DNA from: Antrodiella citrinella
Lineage: Eukaryota; Basidiomycota; Agaricomycetes; Polyporales; Steccherinaceae
Direction of reading: 5' to 3'
Assembly: GCA_004802725.1 (NCBI GenBank)
Contig: SGPM01000049.1
Location: 1 to 64,000, forward strand
Length of the DNA: 64,000 bases
Positions within the stretch are counted from its first letter, which is position 1. Every line of letters starts with the position of its first letter. Below, one piece after another: positions 24,590-39,105 of this stretch. The notes below the pieces were generated by a model that saw nothing but the letters and a program-made list of their open reading frames with translations, ran no database searches and had not been told where the DNA came from. The translations under genes were made by a program, and so were the position numbers.

Positions 24590-25802
24590 CCGATACGGAT
24601 GCATGCACCGATTTTGTTTGCGCTAGTGTACCATTCGTTTTTCGTCATAAGAGTCGGAGGAGGACGTTGGTCGGACATACGTTGATGTTAGCAGCTGCTT
24701 TGGTGATCCTGCTGCGACTCAAGAAGGGGTTCTGGACGTATCAAAGTTATCTGAACGTCTTATTCAAGTTTAGCAGGGTAGTACTAGTAGTTACGACGGG
24801 TTTACAGTTTACTGTGTACTGGCATTACCATTGAATTAGGGTCTGCGCACTGACCGCCGCTTTGATAAGCACATTTATATCATAGTTCCTGTGATAAGGG
24901 ATGAGCGAATACATCGGCACGCCATGAAAAGTCAACTGGACACTGGACAGTCCCATTGTCAACTCTGCGCCACGATGTGATTATAACGATCGATCGATCG
25001 TTGTCCAGGAGGGTCTACGGATCTCCTTTTACCTTCAAGATGTGACTTGTCAATCGTGCTTGAGTCGTTCTGTCCATTTTGCAAACTTTTGACTGTCCGA
25101 AGGCTTTGAAAGAAAATTTAAAATGCGCAGTCAGGGATTATGATACATGTCGATTTGAAGTTCTGTTATTTCACGTGGCAAGGTGAGAGTTCAACACGCT
25201 TCAACCTTCGAGTATATCATTGACATCCTTTCCGTATGACACTCTGATCCCAGCTCAAAGCCTCTCACGCTCTGAATAATCTTGGCCTCGCTGCATTCGA
25301 TGCGCACACGAGGGTGTCATGAAGGTGCACGTCTGATCCAAGATGAAGTGAACCTTCCCAGGCGTCAGACATTCAAAGGCAAAACGCGAAAAGCCAGCGA
25401 AGAACTTCGACCCACACACACGTCAGACCTTCTTCCCGAACACTCCACGTACACGGTGAAGTCCTAGAACGACCACAACTGCAAGCCTTTTTCAAGCTCG
25501 CGAGCGTATTCCCAGTGATTATTTGCAAAATAAATGATCGTCTAGCTGAACTACTGATGACAGAACATACGCCTACAGACTTCACCGCGGATTCATTCAT
25601 GTCCGTCGGGCCAGTGGGAGAATGAACGGTAAAATAAGGGGCACCGGCGTAACCGAGTGCATGGTGTGTGTCGAAGGTGGATGAAGAGAGGAAGAAGGGA
25701 GTGATTGGATTCGTATACAAAGGCATGTCAGTCTTCTTCCCAAGTTGTTGGTTCTCGCCGATCCTGAAATCCCCCTTCTCTTCCTTCCTCTAGACTGTGG
25801 CG
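24590..25802. other. interval between mobile-element zone and desaturase
   Basis: No gene recognised. A run of overlapping cgat units (gatcgatcgatcg) lies at about 24990-25003. A pyrimidine-rich tract ending cctctag immediately before the desaturase coding start looks like an intron acceptor, so an untranslated first exon may lie in this interval. Confidence 0.4.
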
Positions 25803-27610
25803 ATGAACCTCGACGCACCGGAATACTCACACCGTCTCTCGACAGACTTCACCCCCCTTCCAACATCTCTGAAGCCGGGAGAACTCTATGCCGCAGTGCC
25901 CAAGCACCTATTTGAACGGAGTACTATAACGAGTTCGCGATACATTCTGCGACATCTTTCCTTTGCGTTGGTATTTGCATGGGGAGCGTATCACATCGAG
26001 GAGGTGGCAGGCTACTTTGGTGGAGGCTACTGGGTTGAACGTGCGCTGTGGGGGACGTACTGGTTCTGGCAGAGTATCATCTTCACCGGTTTCTGGGTCC
26101 TAGGTCGGTGTCTCACTTTCTTCTGAAGGCTCACAGTCAAGTTGATGTTCTCATGTCTGCAGGTCATGAGGTGAGCCGTTCGCTCCTGATACGATATGCA
26201 TGATAGCTTCAACGCTGTCGATATAGGCGGGCCACGATGCTCTGTCCCCATCGCACGCCGTCAATGAAGTCATCGGGGTCATCCTCCACACTTTCCTGTT
26301 GACACCATATCACGCGTGGCGGCTCACGCACCGTACGCACCACAAGAAGACGAACCATATGAACCACGACGAGACACATCTCCCTTGGCGTCGCTCAGAT
26401 TGGACTGGCCTTCCCCCCGAAAAAGAAGCAACAGAGCATGACTACAAGGATCTCGTGGAGGAGACCCCTGCGTTCACTCTCTTCAGGCTTGTCATACGCC
26501 AATTCATGTATGTGTTGTTTTATTCCTCTTGGTCATGAAACTTATCGTCTCCATAGTGGATTCCAGATGTATATCTTGTGAGTTTTCTACGCGTTGTCGC
26601 GCTCAATCCTTTCTAACATTGACGTAGGAACAACCGAAAAGGAAACCCCAAGTACTACGGAAAATTCACCTCTGTATGTTCCAACTTTTCCTAGCTGACC
26701 AAGTCGCACTCACGCGTCGCTCGTAGCACTATGATCCCGACGCGAAGCTCTTCAAGCCCAAAGATCGAACCCAGATCATCTTCAGTGACATCTGCATTTT
26801 GAGCATGATCGCGCTGTTGACTTACTGGGGTTTCTTTCGCGGCGGGCGAGAGGCGTGGAGAATATATTGGGTGCCTTGGTTTTGGACACACAATTGGTAC
26901 ACACTTTTTGCGATTCTCGTCTAGAGAAGAGCTAATCTAGGGCCGTAGGATTGTGACATTCACATATCTTCAACACTCAGACCCGACTGTGCCGTATTAC
27001 AGGGACAAAGAGTGGACATTCTTGCGTGGAGCTCTGGGTACGGTAGATCGTCCTATGTTTGGCTGGATAGGAAGGTTCTTCTGGTTTGGTGTGAGTCCCG
27101 CCACGAGCCTTTCGAAAGATTTATTGATTTCTGGTAAATGTAGGTTGCACATGACCACGTCGCGCATCACATATTTCACGCCATCCCTTTCTGTGAGTAT
27201 TCATTTCACTCATTTCCATCGACGAGGATGTGCTGACTTGAACCCAGATAACCTTCCGGAAGTGACGGAGGCGATAAAACCCATTCTGGGTGAATATTAT
27301 TTGTACGACTCGACTGTGCGTGTCTCCCACCTGCCCATAACGTATGATCACTGATTCTCCTCTCCGTTCACAGCCTACGCTGTACGCGCTGTGGCGTAGC
27401 TTCACGCAATGCCAGTTCGTCGAGGATGAAGGTGGCGTCGTGTTTTACAAGAATCAGCAAGGACGGGCGCAAGTTCGCGTCAGTCCAGAGGTTCATTCCG
27501 GCCTAGAGCCGTCCAAGACCAACGGATATGTTGAGGTGGCCAACGCGACTGATGATCACACGGACGAAATTGGGCACATCGAAAAAGACTACTCAGAGGT
27601 TGAGTTGTAA
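25803..27610 (+). CDS. delta-12-type fatty acid desaturase (FAD2-like)
   Basis: Exons 25803-26103, 26163-26170, 26227-26507, 26557-26577, 26628-26673, 26727-26896, 26949-27090, 27144-27192, 27248-27315 and 27374-27610 give 440 residues in one frame. The three di-iron histidine boxes of membrane desaturases are complete: HEAGH (102-106), HRTHH (138-142) and HVAHH (328-332), separated by hydrophobic spans as in ER acyl-lipid desaturases. The product should introduce the second double bond into oleoyl chains, making linoleate, with cytochrome b5 as donor; delta-12 versus delta-15 cannot be settled by eye. HEAGH is assembled from three exons, the middle one only 8 nt. The start was placed at the ATG of MNLDAPEY because TAG precedes it in frame. 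Exon 4 is also tiny (21 nt). The C-terminal tail is acidic and probably cytosolic. Confidence 0.93.
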
Positions 27611-27830
27611 TTGGTCCCGAAAGTTTCATAGATGTAATTTATGAACACGGTGTGCACGACGCTCTTAGGACAGACGGCAGGGCCATTCTTTATAGGTTCA
27701 TCAGGGATAAGCCGTTCAGCGCTGGACTCTCCATAACCTGACGTCGACAATACAGCAGTTATGAACTTCCCAGTACAGATAAGTTGTTGTTGTTTACGCA
27801 ATATTTCTCTGCTATATGCCAGCGAAGGCA

Positions 27831-30800
27831 TCACGAAACCTGAAGGTACATTCTTCGGAATGAAGACATCATATCGTGAACCTCTATCTCGCCGCTTGCT
27901 TGCGACTGAACTTGATAGAGATTGACCCTCTCCAACTGCTTGACCAGGGTGGTCACCAAGGGTCTCTCGGAAGGATAGTGCGCCCAGCAAGAAGTCATTA
28001 AAGACCACACTTCGTCCAGCATATCACGTCCATCCGGAAGCCTCGGTCTGGAAGGTCTACGCTGTTTCATGATATCTTCTTGGACCCGGCGCAAATTCCC
28101 CCGACCGAATCTATGGAATGGGGATTCTCCCGTGAGAAGCTGTGAACGACGGGTAAGCCTCATGGTTACTGCTAAATTATTATGGAAAGCACCTCAAAAC
28201 ACACAGAACCAAAAGCAAAGACATCGCTGCGATATGTTGGACGTTGACCAAACTCGAGGTCGAGCCCAAAGTCCACAGGACATATAAGCTCTGGCGCTCT
28301 TGACCACGTACTTCGCCATTCCAAATCTACATCAGAGGAAGACCCCTCACGCGCTGCGCTAGAGAGGTCGCCTGCGATACATATATCTTCATTTTCATCG
28401 ACGAGGATATTGTTCTGCAATATGTTGAGATCCATGGATTGTGATGTCACAGGTACTACACATACCGCACAGAGATAGCCGTGTATGACGTTTTCGCTAT
28501 GTAGATACTCCAGGCCAAGAGCAATTTGGAGCATCTGGACGAGTCTGCATGAATAAGAATCGGAGTCGAGATCGAGATAGTAAGCATGCGCACCCATCTA
28601 ATGACCGCCGCTGGAAATGCGTTTCCTCGAATCCGACCACCAATGAGACCTTCTTGAATGTGACTTATAATTGGTCCGTTCGCCATTCGCGGGGATATAA
28701 TGCATACTGTAGATGGGGAAATGTCTTCTGCAAGGCCGAGTAACGGCAGCACACGTTCATGGTATAGACCGCTCCATAGAAGACACTCGCGATACAATGA
28801 CTGATCTAAAGAATGAGAACATATCTCGGATGTAAGCAAGAGTTCTTACCTTTTCAACTTCAGTGTCCACTCCGTTGTATGTCCTGGATACTTGGACAGG
28901 TTTGATTGCGATGGGCTTACCCCGAAAATTACCGAACGACGCTCTGGCTGTGACCGCGATTGTTTTTTTGTCTTCTCCACACTCGGCGCCGACGAGGACG
29001 AACTCTGTAGGCAGGACTTCATAAGTAGACGCAATTTGCCAAGCTAGCCTATGCAGTTCGTGTACGGCCACTAGAGACGTATGTCGTAGCTAAAGAGTGG
29101 TTTGTTCAATTAGTACGTTTCCGTTACACTCAATCTGTCTTGAACATACGTTCCAAATCCAGTCGATGAGGAACTGTGCATCGCCTCTAGAGACAATCCG
29201 CTGAGATGGGCTATGCAAAGCTTCGAGCTGGAGATAACCTGGAATCACAGCAGCTTGGCCAGTCCTGCTAGATTGATAGTCGCTGTACCGCAATGATTCA
29301 GAAATACACCTTAAGTTGGCAACTAAACTCACTTGCCGTATATGTTCCAGGGCTTGGCGGAGCTTTTCAGGCGGGACGGAGGTGTCGAAGAATAACGATA
29401 CAAATGACATACATTGCATTTGTGCAATGATGTCCGATGCCTGTGGTCGCAAAGAGGGATCGTGTGCCCAGCATGATTGTATCAAACACCACATGTTATT
29501 GGATATTGTGCCTCCCTCCGGAAGAGATGGCCGGGATGGCCGTTCCTCTCGACATACTTGGATACAAATCCATTGAGGATTGGAATTAGGGTTGATGTCT
29601 TGAAAAGGAAGCTTCCCTGAGTACATCTAGTAGGAAGTTCAGTGTTTTGCAAACGTTCGAAATGGACACTTTGGATGTGTACCTCAATGCATGTGCACGC
29701 AAAGGCGTAAATGTCGCTGCTGTATGTTGGCCGTCTAGAGTCGAGACCGAAATCTTCGGGTATCATGAGCTCTGGAGCGGTGAAGTGTACTGCACCACCT
29801 CCATGAGTGGATCCGTGACTGAACCCGATAGCTTCAGCCGTAAGGGATAAACCGAAGTCGGCCAGGAGTACACGTTCGGCCTGGTCGATCAAAGCATTGC
29901 CTGAATGAAGATCGCCATGCACGACACCTTCGCTGTGTAAGTACTCAACGCCACATGCGATCTGATAGAGCTATACATCGCGTCGTTGTGAAATACATGA
30001 ACCCGTACGTATATAACAAAACGACTTACCCATTTGTCTACAGTCGTAACATAATCTTTTCCCTGGAGTCGACCGTGGCTTCGCTGAGATCGAATATAGT
30101 CACGAACGCATCCATTGACCATCCATGGCGTGACTATGCATCTTTTTCCAAGAAAGGCACTCTCCGAGATACCCAAGAACGGCAGAATATGCCTGTGATG
30201 TAGAGTACTCCATATAAGAGTCTCGCGATAAAATATCTGACGAGCCACACTGGTCAATACTCTGTAACGTACCACACTGATGAACGCACCTTGCGACCCT
30301 TGAGTGCGGCAGCATCATGAGTTCTAGGTGGCAGCAGTACCTTCAAAGCGACTCTTAAACCGCCATATATCCCCTCATGCACCTCCGCGAAGCCTCCTGT
30401 ATGGCAATTTCCAACAGCTTCCATCGCTTTGACGCCTTTCAGTAAGAAGGCTGTGGGAATGACTTCGTGATGGACTGCAATCTTATAGCCAAGCATACTC
30501 ATCTCGCGCTCATCTTCCAGAGTTGAGTTGCGCGTGTGGAGTCTCTACAAAATCATCGGGATGTTAGTTTGTAGGATCTCATGTAGCATTCACGACTCGC
30601 CTTCCATAACTCATCCATAATCTCTTGTGCAATGTGAGAAGACAAGCCTCGTAGCTTAGATTCATCCTGATCATGAAGGAGAGATGAAATCCACTCCTGT
30701 ACTTCCACACCATTGACCTGTTCGCTTCATGAACTACCAGATCGAAATGATCACCAAAGCTCTCATACCGTAGGCTTGCGCTTTCGCGGGTTTTCGGGTC

Positions 30801-30926
30801 TCCTATGATCAGAGAAACCTTAAACACTCGAGGCTGCAATGGGTATGATGAAAATATCACTCACTCTACATCGGTATCCTTGGGGAGCGATGTCCTTGTC
30901 CAAGGCGGGCGAAAGCGACTAGTCAT
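27831..30926 (-). CDS. tandem kinase-pseudokinase protein, copy 1
   Basis: Twelve exons (30865-30926, 30769-30802, 30601-30717, 30290-30544, 30030-30236, 29683-29970, 29150-29626, 28850-29089, 28594-28800, 28466-28534, 28193-28414, 27831-28139) join to 828 residues. Kinase 1 (about residues 90-400) has a GGFAEVHEG loop, VALK lysine, HGDLHSGN catalytic loop, ADFGLSL, TAPEL and SSDIYAFACTC, so catalysis is plausible although HRD is replaced by HGD. Kinase 2 (about 490-820) keeps an AIK lysine but has HGYL instead of the catalytic Asp and AGDL instead of DFG, so it should be a pseudokinase. The fold resembles tyrosine-kinase-like (TKL) kinases, ending in CWAHDPSLRP and CWAHYPSERP. The intron after exon 3 has a GC donor (30599-30600). 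The frame is open across 29282-29332, where the paralogue has an intron. No signal peptide or membrane segment seen: probably cytosolic. Confidence 0.85.
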
Positions 30927-31525
30927 GTCAAACAAAGTAGGGCTCACACAAGAGGATCGAGTCTAAGTGAGAGCCCAAGCGTGGGTACACAACAGTGAGT
31001 ACGAATGCCACATGTAAGCCACGAGGTGCATGTCAATGAGGAAAGGACATTCCACTCTTGGACCTCCATCTTCTTCGGTTTACACCGAAACGAGCGTTCG
31101 AGAGTTGAGTCTCCAGTGAGCTACTTGTATGCATACAGATACTTGCTCTTCGGAGGGTCTCTGGACAACCATTCGCTCGCAGAGTGTCTACGGAGCGTTC
31201 TGTGAAGAGTCTCCAGCAATCTTTCGATCAGAGCAATTCCAGAAAGGCGAGAGTCGTATTTGGTTCAAATGAGGAATCGGCTCAGATGTGGTATTAGAAG
31301 GCTAGGAGAAGTCCTATATCGCTCACAGCACATACGAGTATACATAGTGCAGGGTCTGATCGGCTAGCAGTCGTAACAGTGTTGTTGACCAGAAGAAAGG
31401 TTATCCAATGCTGATCATTGACAGGGATCCGATTTCAGCAGGAACGACGGCATCCCCTCGGTTGACGAGTAGTGAGGAATCACAGTCTACAACAGGGAGC
31501 GTCAATCACTCCGCCATGGACGGTC

Positions 31526-31890
31526 TCACGATTCTTCTGAAGTATCATGCATCGCAACTGACGAAGCGTTTTCGATGAACAAATGAAATTGTCCGTTATG
31601 GAGCTGCGAACATCAGGGTGGCAGAGCAAGCAGGGACTTCGTCGAGCGCACAAGAATAACGCACCTGGTACTAGAAACGATGTCCATGGAAGGCGAGTGT
31701 CAACGTCAGTGTTGAGACGCGGGTCGGGAGAACACATCACGAGCTCGAGGTATCCGGATTTGCGAAGTGTCGGCTCCGCGATCACAAGGATGCCGGAGGT
31801 GGCAAGACGGATATCCGGAGCGTGTCTTGTATTCATCGCATCGACAAGCGTAAACGCAGATTGATGTCTCCTGATTTTGGCCAAGTCCAT
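31526..31890 (-). CDS. small hypothetical protein, weak candidate
   Basis: Two putative exons, 31672-31890 and 31526-31603, would give 98 residues starting MDLAKIRRHQSAF and ending SVAMHDTSEES. The intron would use a gtacca donor and a ttcgcag acceptor of normal length (68 nt). The reading frame of the second exon is open only when this splice is used, which is mild support. No family resemblance, no signal peptide. It may equally be chance. Confidence 0.25.
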
Positions 31891-32095
31891 GACGTGCTAG
31901 AGGGATAGACAGAGACTCCGGAGCGACGTGGCTAGGTAACTGCGAAGTAACCAGTTGGACGGCGGGCTGATGCGAAGCAAGCAATATGAAGTTGGCCGTA
32001 GCGAAGAGTAGCTGAGGCTGTTAGATAGCAAACTGTGGTTAGAGATACTTTAATTCACGTTGCAAATGAACACACGTTTTGCGATATGAGGAACT

Positions 32096-32266
32096 CTATC
32101 GTCTCTGGGCATAGTGTCCTCTGGGCATGACCGGACATCGAGTCGGCATCGACCTGGCCTTCATCGAGTAACACATGTCGCAAACGTCGTCGGAAATGAA
32201 ATGGCACTTGGGATATCCAAGTCCTTGACAAGCGCCATGCAACGCACAGTGAGGAGAGTACACCAT
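32096..32266 (-). CDS. small Cys/His-rich hypothetical protein, weak candidate
   Basis: An ATG-initiated frame of 56 residues begins MVYSPHCALHGACQG and continues with a C-x3-H and C-x2-C pattern (PKCHF, DVCDMC), ending in a basic HYAQRR tail. The spaced cysteines and histidines could bind a metal. The frame is open further upstream without an obvious start, so it might be the last exon of a longer gene. Not recognised. Confidence 0.3.
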   Translation of the reverse strand: MVYSPHCALHGACQGLGYPKCHFISDDVCDMCYSMKARSMPTRCPVMPRGHYAQRR

Positions 32267-32641
32267 TAACACTTGATACAGGCCAGCCGACCTACAAAGG
32301 ACCACACATGGAGGCCACCACTGACGCCAATGGAGAATATGGTGTAGATCCTCCTGCGAGTTACGTGATGACTTGGAGGGACTGTGCAGCAATAATATAC
32401 ATCAGAAAAGGTTACAAACTTGTTGTCACGTATGTCGCGCACCTGGATCCTTCCCGACGATGAACGACTTGTGATATCATTCCTTACGAATACTGCAACG
32501 GTGAGTCTGATTCCACAGCAAACGACGACCGTGCGCACAAAACTTGTGATTGCAACGATGATTGTCAGGTGAATGTCGAGTGTTCCGGGATGCGTCGGGG
32601 TCGTTGCAGGATGTTTGGGTGTCCGGGTGGGTTAGGGTCTG

Positions 32642-32647
32642 TATATA
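32642..32647 (+). promoter_or_regulatory. possible TATA element of DAHP synthase
   Basis: The word tatata is located about 175 bp upstream of the DAHP synthase ATG. This is somewhat far for a short leader, so the assignment is tentative. Confidence 0.3.
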
Positions 32648-32739
32648 CGTAGACGCCCATAAGGATCGGGGATCTAGATCTGAAGGGACTCTTGACTCGA
32701 GCACGTTCAAGCTCTCCGATTTTCTTTTGCTCTGCGTCT

Positions 32740-32746
32740 TGACTCA
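32740..32746 (+). promoter_or_regulatory. TGACTCA, Gcn4/Cpc1-type site
   Basis: A perfect TGACTCA heptamer lies 74 bp before the DAHP synthase ATG, with a one-mismatch TGACTCG copy at 32693-32699. TGACTCA is the binding word of the bZIP general amino-acid control factor (Gcn4 in yeast, Cpc1/CpcA in filamentous fungi), whose classical targets include DAHP synthase genes. Presence and spacing are seen; regulation is inferred. Confidence 0.5.
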
Positions 32747-32819
32747 CACACTTGCTTGTCCTCCTCCTCATAATTTCACGAGACCTTGGTTTCGGTTCGC
32801 TTGTTCGGCGTCATTCATC

Positions 32820-34745
<1,926 letters not shown>

Positions 34746-35814
34746 GCTTCAGACGAATAGCTTTCGTGTGCTCTGATCTACCTGCCATCTATACATCCCA
34801 TTCAAATATGTAGAAGAAACTCAACTATGTATTCTCTTTTCTCCATTCTTCTCTTTTCTTTTGGTCCGCTCTGCCATTCCCTTCAACAGGCATGGCAATC
34901 GTCACCTCCACTGCTCACCAGATGTCCTCTCTCAATGTCACACTACAGCCACATCCCCGGATCTCCCCATTCCCTCGTCGCATCTGTACCCTTTTGCTTG
35001 TATTCCCTCCCTCCTTGCGCGCCCTTTTACCTCCACGCGTATATACACTCGCACCTGTGTAGCATAATCGACGGCAAGCGTGTACTGCTGTGTCGTTGCT
35101 CGCTCTCCAATTAGATTCTTTCCATCTTACTGACAGTGAGATACCCGACCGATGAGCGCCAACTGATGAGGCAGGCCCTTGGTTTGGCTCGTTCAAATTT
35201 AAAACCGTTCAAGTATGGTCGTCTTGTGCTGGATCAATGCTATCGCAGCATTGAAAGAACGCGTTCACACCATGATGTCCGAGAGTTCATTCTTTCCTCA
35301 TGCTCAACACGTTCGCATTCACGCATGCCACCTCGTGGAATATGATTTAACCTTCACCAGCTGGCCATCGCAAGCTCAGAGTTCCTCTAATACTGACTAT
35401 TTGTACACGACCATTTCTAGTCTCATTGGAAATGAATGCTCTCCGCGATTCGATGATCAGGTGGAGGAAGCGACGAGCGTGAGTGACAATACTACTACTG
35501 TTCGGCACAGTTTCCAAACAATTTGCTTATGCTCGTTGTGTCCTAGCTTGGCGTAACTGAAAGAATACAAGCCGGATGTAGCCTCGTCGTGGAGTCAACG
35601 GTCAGGATCCTCTACTTCTGCTTGACCAAGTGTACTCAACGTCGTATCAACAGCCCATCAAGTTGCCGATCGTCTTATGGGCCTGGTCCTGTTGTTCAAT
35701 TCCTTGCTTGACATACGCCTCGTGGACATGGGCTTGTGTACATGAGCCTTTCAGCGCTGTGTACGCTCACTTTCATTCCCACTTCCACTAGAGACTGTAC
35801 AATCAGTCCTCAGC
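34746..35814. other. interval between DAHP synthase and tandem kinase copy 2
   Basis: The 3' flank of the DAHP synthase gene is pyrimidine-rich on the plus strand (about 34830-35100). The second half should contain the promoter of the downstream kinase gene. No coding feature supported. Confidence 0.4.
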
Positions 35815-38800
35815 ATGAGTCTGTTGCGCTCGTTGACGAAGATTGGGAGGCCCGATAATTCGCGACGGTGAGTCGAACCTCAATCGTTTCAATAGGTACT
35901 CTGACTCAATGTTATCTGATCTATAGGAGACTCAGCTCTGTGGTCAGAACGCTATCTGTGCTCTCAGTCAGGTTGTACAGCTCACACCGGAACAGGATAG
36001 CGCTGAGGTGCAAGAGCAGATATCGTCTCTCCTCCATGACCAGGATGACTCCAGACTACGTAATTTGTCTCTTGCCATGGCACAAGGCATCCTGGACGAA
36101 TTATGGGAGGTATGTTAATACGATCAGCATTCATGATATTCCGTGTAGGTCTGATGTTCGATGATGAGTAGGTGCTGTATATCTCGCCTCGTGATACATC
36201 TCTGGGGGATGAACACGAGATGGGTCTACTGGGATACAAGATCGCTGTTCATCATGAAGTTCTTCCTGCGGCGCTGCTGCTCAAAGGTGTCAAGCCGAAG
36301 AAAACTACCGATTACACCAAAGGAGGCTTTGCTGTCGTTCACGAAGGGACCTACGACCATTTGAAGGTTGCGTTGAAGGTACTTTTACCAACCAAGACCC
36401 TCCAATCTACTTCTCTTAAGGGACAGAAGGTGTGACACACAAAAATCTCATGAACGTGGCAGTAGAACTTTACTGACCATCATCAGACATTTTTTCGGGA
36501 GACACTCTTATGGAGCACTTTAAAGCACGAGAACATTTTGCCATTCCTTGGAGTATCAGACAGCGCGTTTCCTGGTCAGAGATGCATGGTCATGCCATGG
36601 ATGACAAAAGGATGTGTTCGTGACTACATCCAACTTCAAAGGGATCGGGGCCTCATGAAAGGAGACGACTACGTTGCGGCTATCGATAAATGGGTGAGTA
36701 ACAATCGGCTCGAGCTTTTATGGCATTGAAAATTTTATGCGAGAGCCTCTATAGGTGTATGAGATCATATGTGGCCTGGAGTACTTGCACGGCAAAGGTC
36801 TCGTGCACGGCGATTTGCATGGAGGAAATGTTCTGATCGACGAGGCTGAATGTGTGCGCTTGGCTGATTTTGGCTTATCCCTTACGATTGAAGCTATTGG
36901 CTTCAGTTATGGATCCTCTCATGGCGGCGGTGCCGTGTTCTTTACAGCCCCTGAGCTCATTGACTCCGAAGAGTTTGGTCTGGGAACTAGACGACCAACA
37001 TATAGTAGCGACATTTACGCGTTTGCGTGCACCTGCATCGAAGTACGTCTGTGTATCTTGCATTCTGTAAGCATACCACTTATCGAAGTGATCCGCTAGT
37101 TGTATTCGGGGAAGCTTCCTTTCCGTGACATCAAACCTGACGCCGATGGTCAATGGGTCTCCATCCGCGTCTGCAGAGAGGAAAGACCAACACGACCATC
37201 TCTTCTCGATGGAGGCACCATTTCAGATCAGATGTGGGCTTTGACGCAATGGTGCTGGACCCATGATCCTTCACTGCGACCCTCGGCTTCGCGTGTTGCT
37301 GATGAAATGGAGATGATGCCACTCCTCTCGTTGGCCGCCAATAATGAAGTGTGGCCAATGTCGGAGACAGAAGTAAAGCAAGCCTTGAGCGACATATCAC
37401 AGGTGAGATCAACATCACAATCAAGTTATGACGTGCTGAAGCTCATATGGAACAGACTTCGCAAAGAATCGGCTATGAATGGAGGTCATCTGACCGAGTG
37501 TCAATGCACATACTGACTGCCCTTCAGCGTACAGTTTTGACTGACTGGGATGACCTTATTCATGTCTCTCAATTGGAGAGAGTCGATGCTCAAATCGCCA
37601 TTGATTGGATCTGGGAAGTACGTTCCTTCTCTTGCGATGCGAATTTAACCCTTGACTGCGCCTCCTCATAGAAGCTACTGGAGTCCAAAGCATCACAATC
37701 CACGACTGACAGTCACTCCTACATATTGCAAGATATCGCTGAGACGCTCATTTCCGCTCACGAGGTGGTGCCTACTGCACTATTCATGGGTGGAGTCAAG
37801 TTACTGGGTGAAAGATCTGTGACCCCAGAATTTCCGTCTGTGTACGCTGGCAAGCTTCAAGTTGGTGGTCAAGAGATCCGAGTCGCTGTCAGACGACCGA
37901 CAACGTACCACGAAAAATTCCCACCTTTTGTTCTGGCGAGGGATGTGAGTACGCCCGCACTGTCACTCATGCTGAATACTCACTATTTGCTCAATCCTCA
38001 GTGCATCATTCGCATGGATCTGAAACATCGACACGTGTTGCCTCTCTTAGGCGTCGCGAGAGGCCTTTTCCCTGACTCTCAAACGATGTGCGCAATCTAT
38101 CCATGGATGGGCAACGGACCTATTGTGAACTACATCCGGAAACTTCGCACTAATGGCAAACTGCGCGGTGCAGCATTTTCAGTGGCAGTCAACAAATGGG
38201 TAGGCATTATCATCTGCACACTTAGGCTCTCACTCACAAGTCACATTTTAGCAACATCAGATCGCCATTGGCTTGGAATATATGCACGAGAAGGGGTTCA
38301 CGATTGGTGCCTCCAGCGGAGTACGCAAAGTAGTCGCATATGGCGGCGACCCCCTCGAGCTGACTTGAGTTGTTTGCAGAACATAGTGTTTGTCGACAGG
38401 AATGAGGATGTTTGCATCACGCCCTATCCAATCCATAGCAATAATACATCGCGATGGAGCGCTCCAGAAGAACTCGGCTCCGCCGAAATGATAAACTACT
38501 ATGCTCGTGATGTTTACACTTTCGGTTGTATATGCTTAGAGGTAAGCTCACCTCGACAAAGCGATGCCCCTTCATCAACTGATCTTTCGCAGCTTCACAC
38601 CGCAAAGCCTCCATTTTCTGACCTGACCTACCTCGAAGCTAGGAAACAGGTCATGGACAAACAAATACCACCTAGACCGAGGCTTCCAGATGGAGGCGAG
38701 ATCGCCGACGAGTTGTGGTCGCTGATCTGTAACTGCTGGTCGCACGAGCCTGCAGAGAGACCGACAATGACCGAAGTGGTCAAGACCTTGGAGGGTCTCG

Positions 38801-38895
38801 TTTCCGGAGAGTCTGCGGCGGCAGTCCATCTCGTCAAGACAGAAGAACGTCAGGAAGCAGAGAACCACGAAGCGTCGGGTGGAAGGGACGAATGA
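35815..38895 (+). CDS. tandem kinase-pseudokinase protein, copy 2
   Basis: Thirteen exons (35815-35867, 35927-35939, 35996-36109, 36172-36429, 36487-36693, 36755-37042, 37100-37402, 37456-37617, 37672-37944, 38002-38199, 38252-38320, 38380-38541, 38593-38895) join to 800 residues. Kinase 1 (about 85-400) has GGFAVVHEG, VALK, HGDLHGGN, ADFGLSL and TAPEL, matching copy 1 closely. Kinase 2 (about 480-785) has lost the lysine (VAVRR), the catalytic loop (TIGASSG) and DFG (TPYPI) but keeps WSAPEELG, DVYTFGCICLE and CWSHEPAERP, so it is a clear pseudokinase. Exon lengths of 207, 288 and 69 nt are identical to copy 1, showing common descent. The first three exons are least certain: the second, 13 nt, uses a poor donor (gtggtc) and was chosen from phase and similarity to copy 1. 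Confidence 0.85.
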
Positions 38896-39105
38896 GGCTC
38901 TGTGTCTAGGATTTTCTTGTTGTACAGTAATATGCATACATCCCGTGTAGTCGTTTACAATGAGACTCGTGATTCAAAATGCAGTCACTCGTCTGTTCAT
39001 TGGTACGATGAAGTCTTCGCTGTGCATTTGCACATAGTTTAAAAACCCGTGATTCCTGCTCAGACACATTGTTAACTCGCAGAATGAAGAAAGTAGAGGA
39101 TGCTC

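Larger units (their letters stand above)
30927..32641. other. interval with only weak gene candidates
   Basis: Between the divergent tandem-kinase gene and the DAHP synthase promoter. Apart from two small minus-strand candidates listed separately (31526-31890 and 32096-32266) nothing is supportable. The first few hundred bases should contain the kinase gene promoter. Confidence 0.4.

Noticed and set aside
25797..25802. Alternative GTG start two codons before the desaturase ATG
   Set aside because: Fungal nuclear genes rarely start at GTG and an in-frame ATG with good context follows at 25803.
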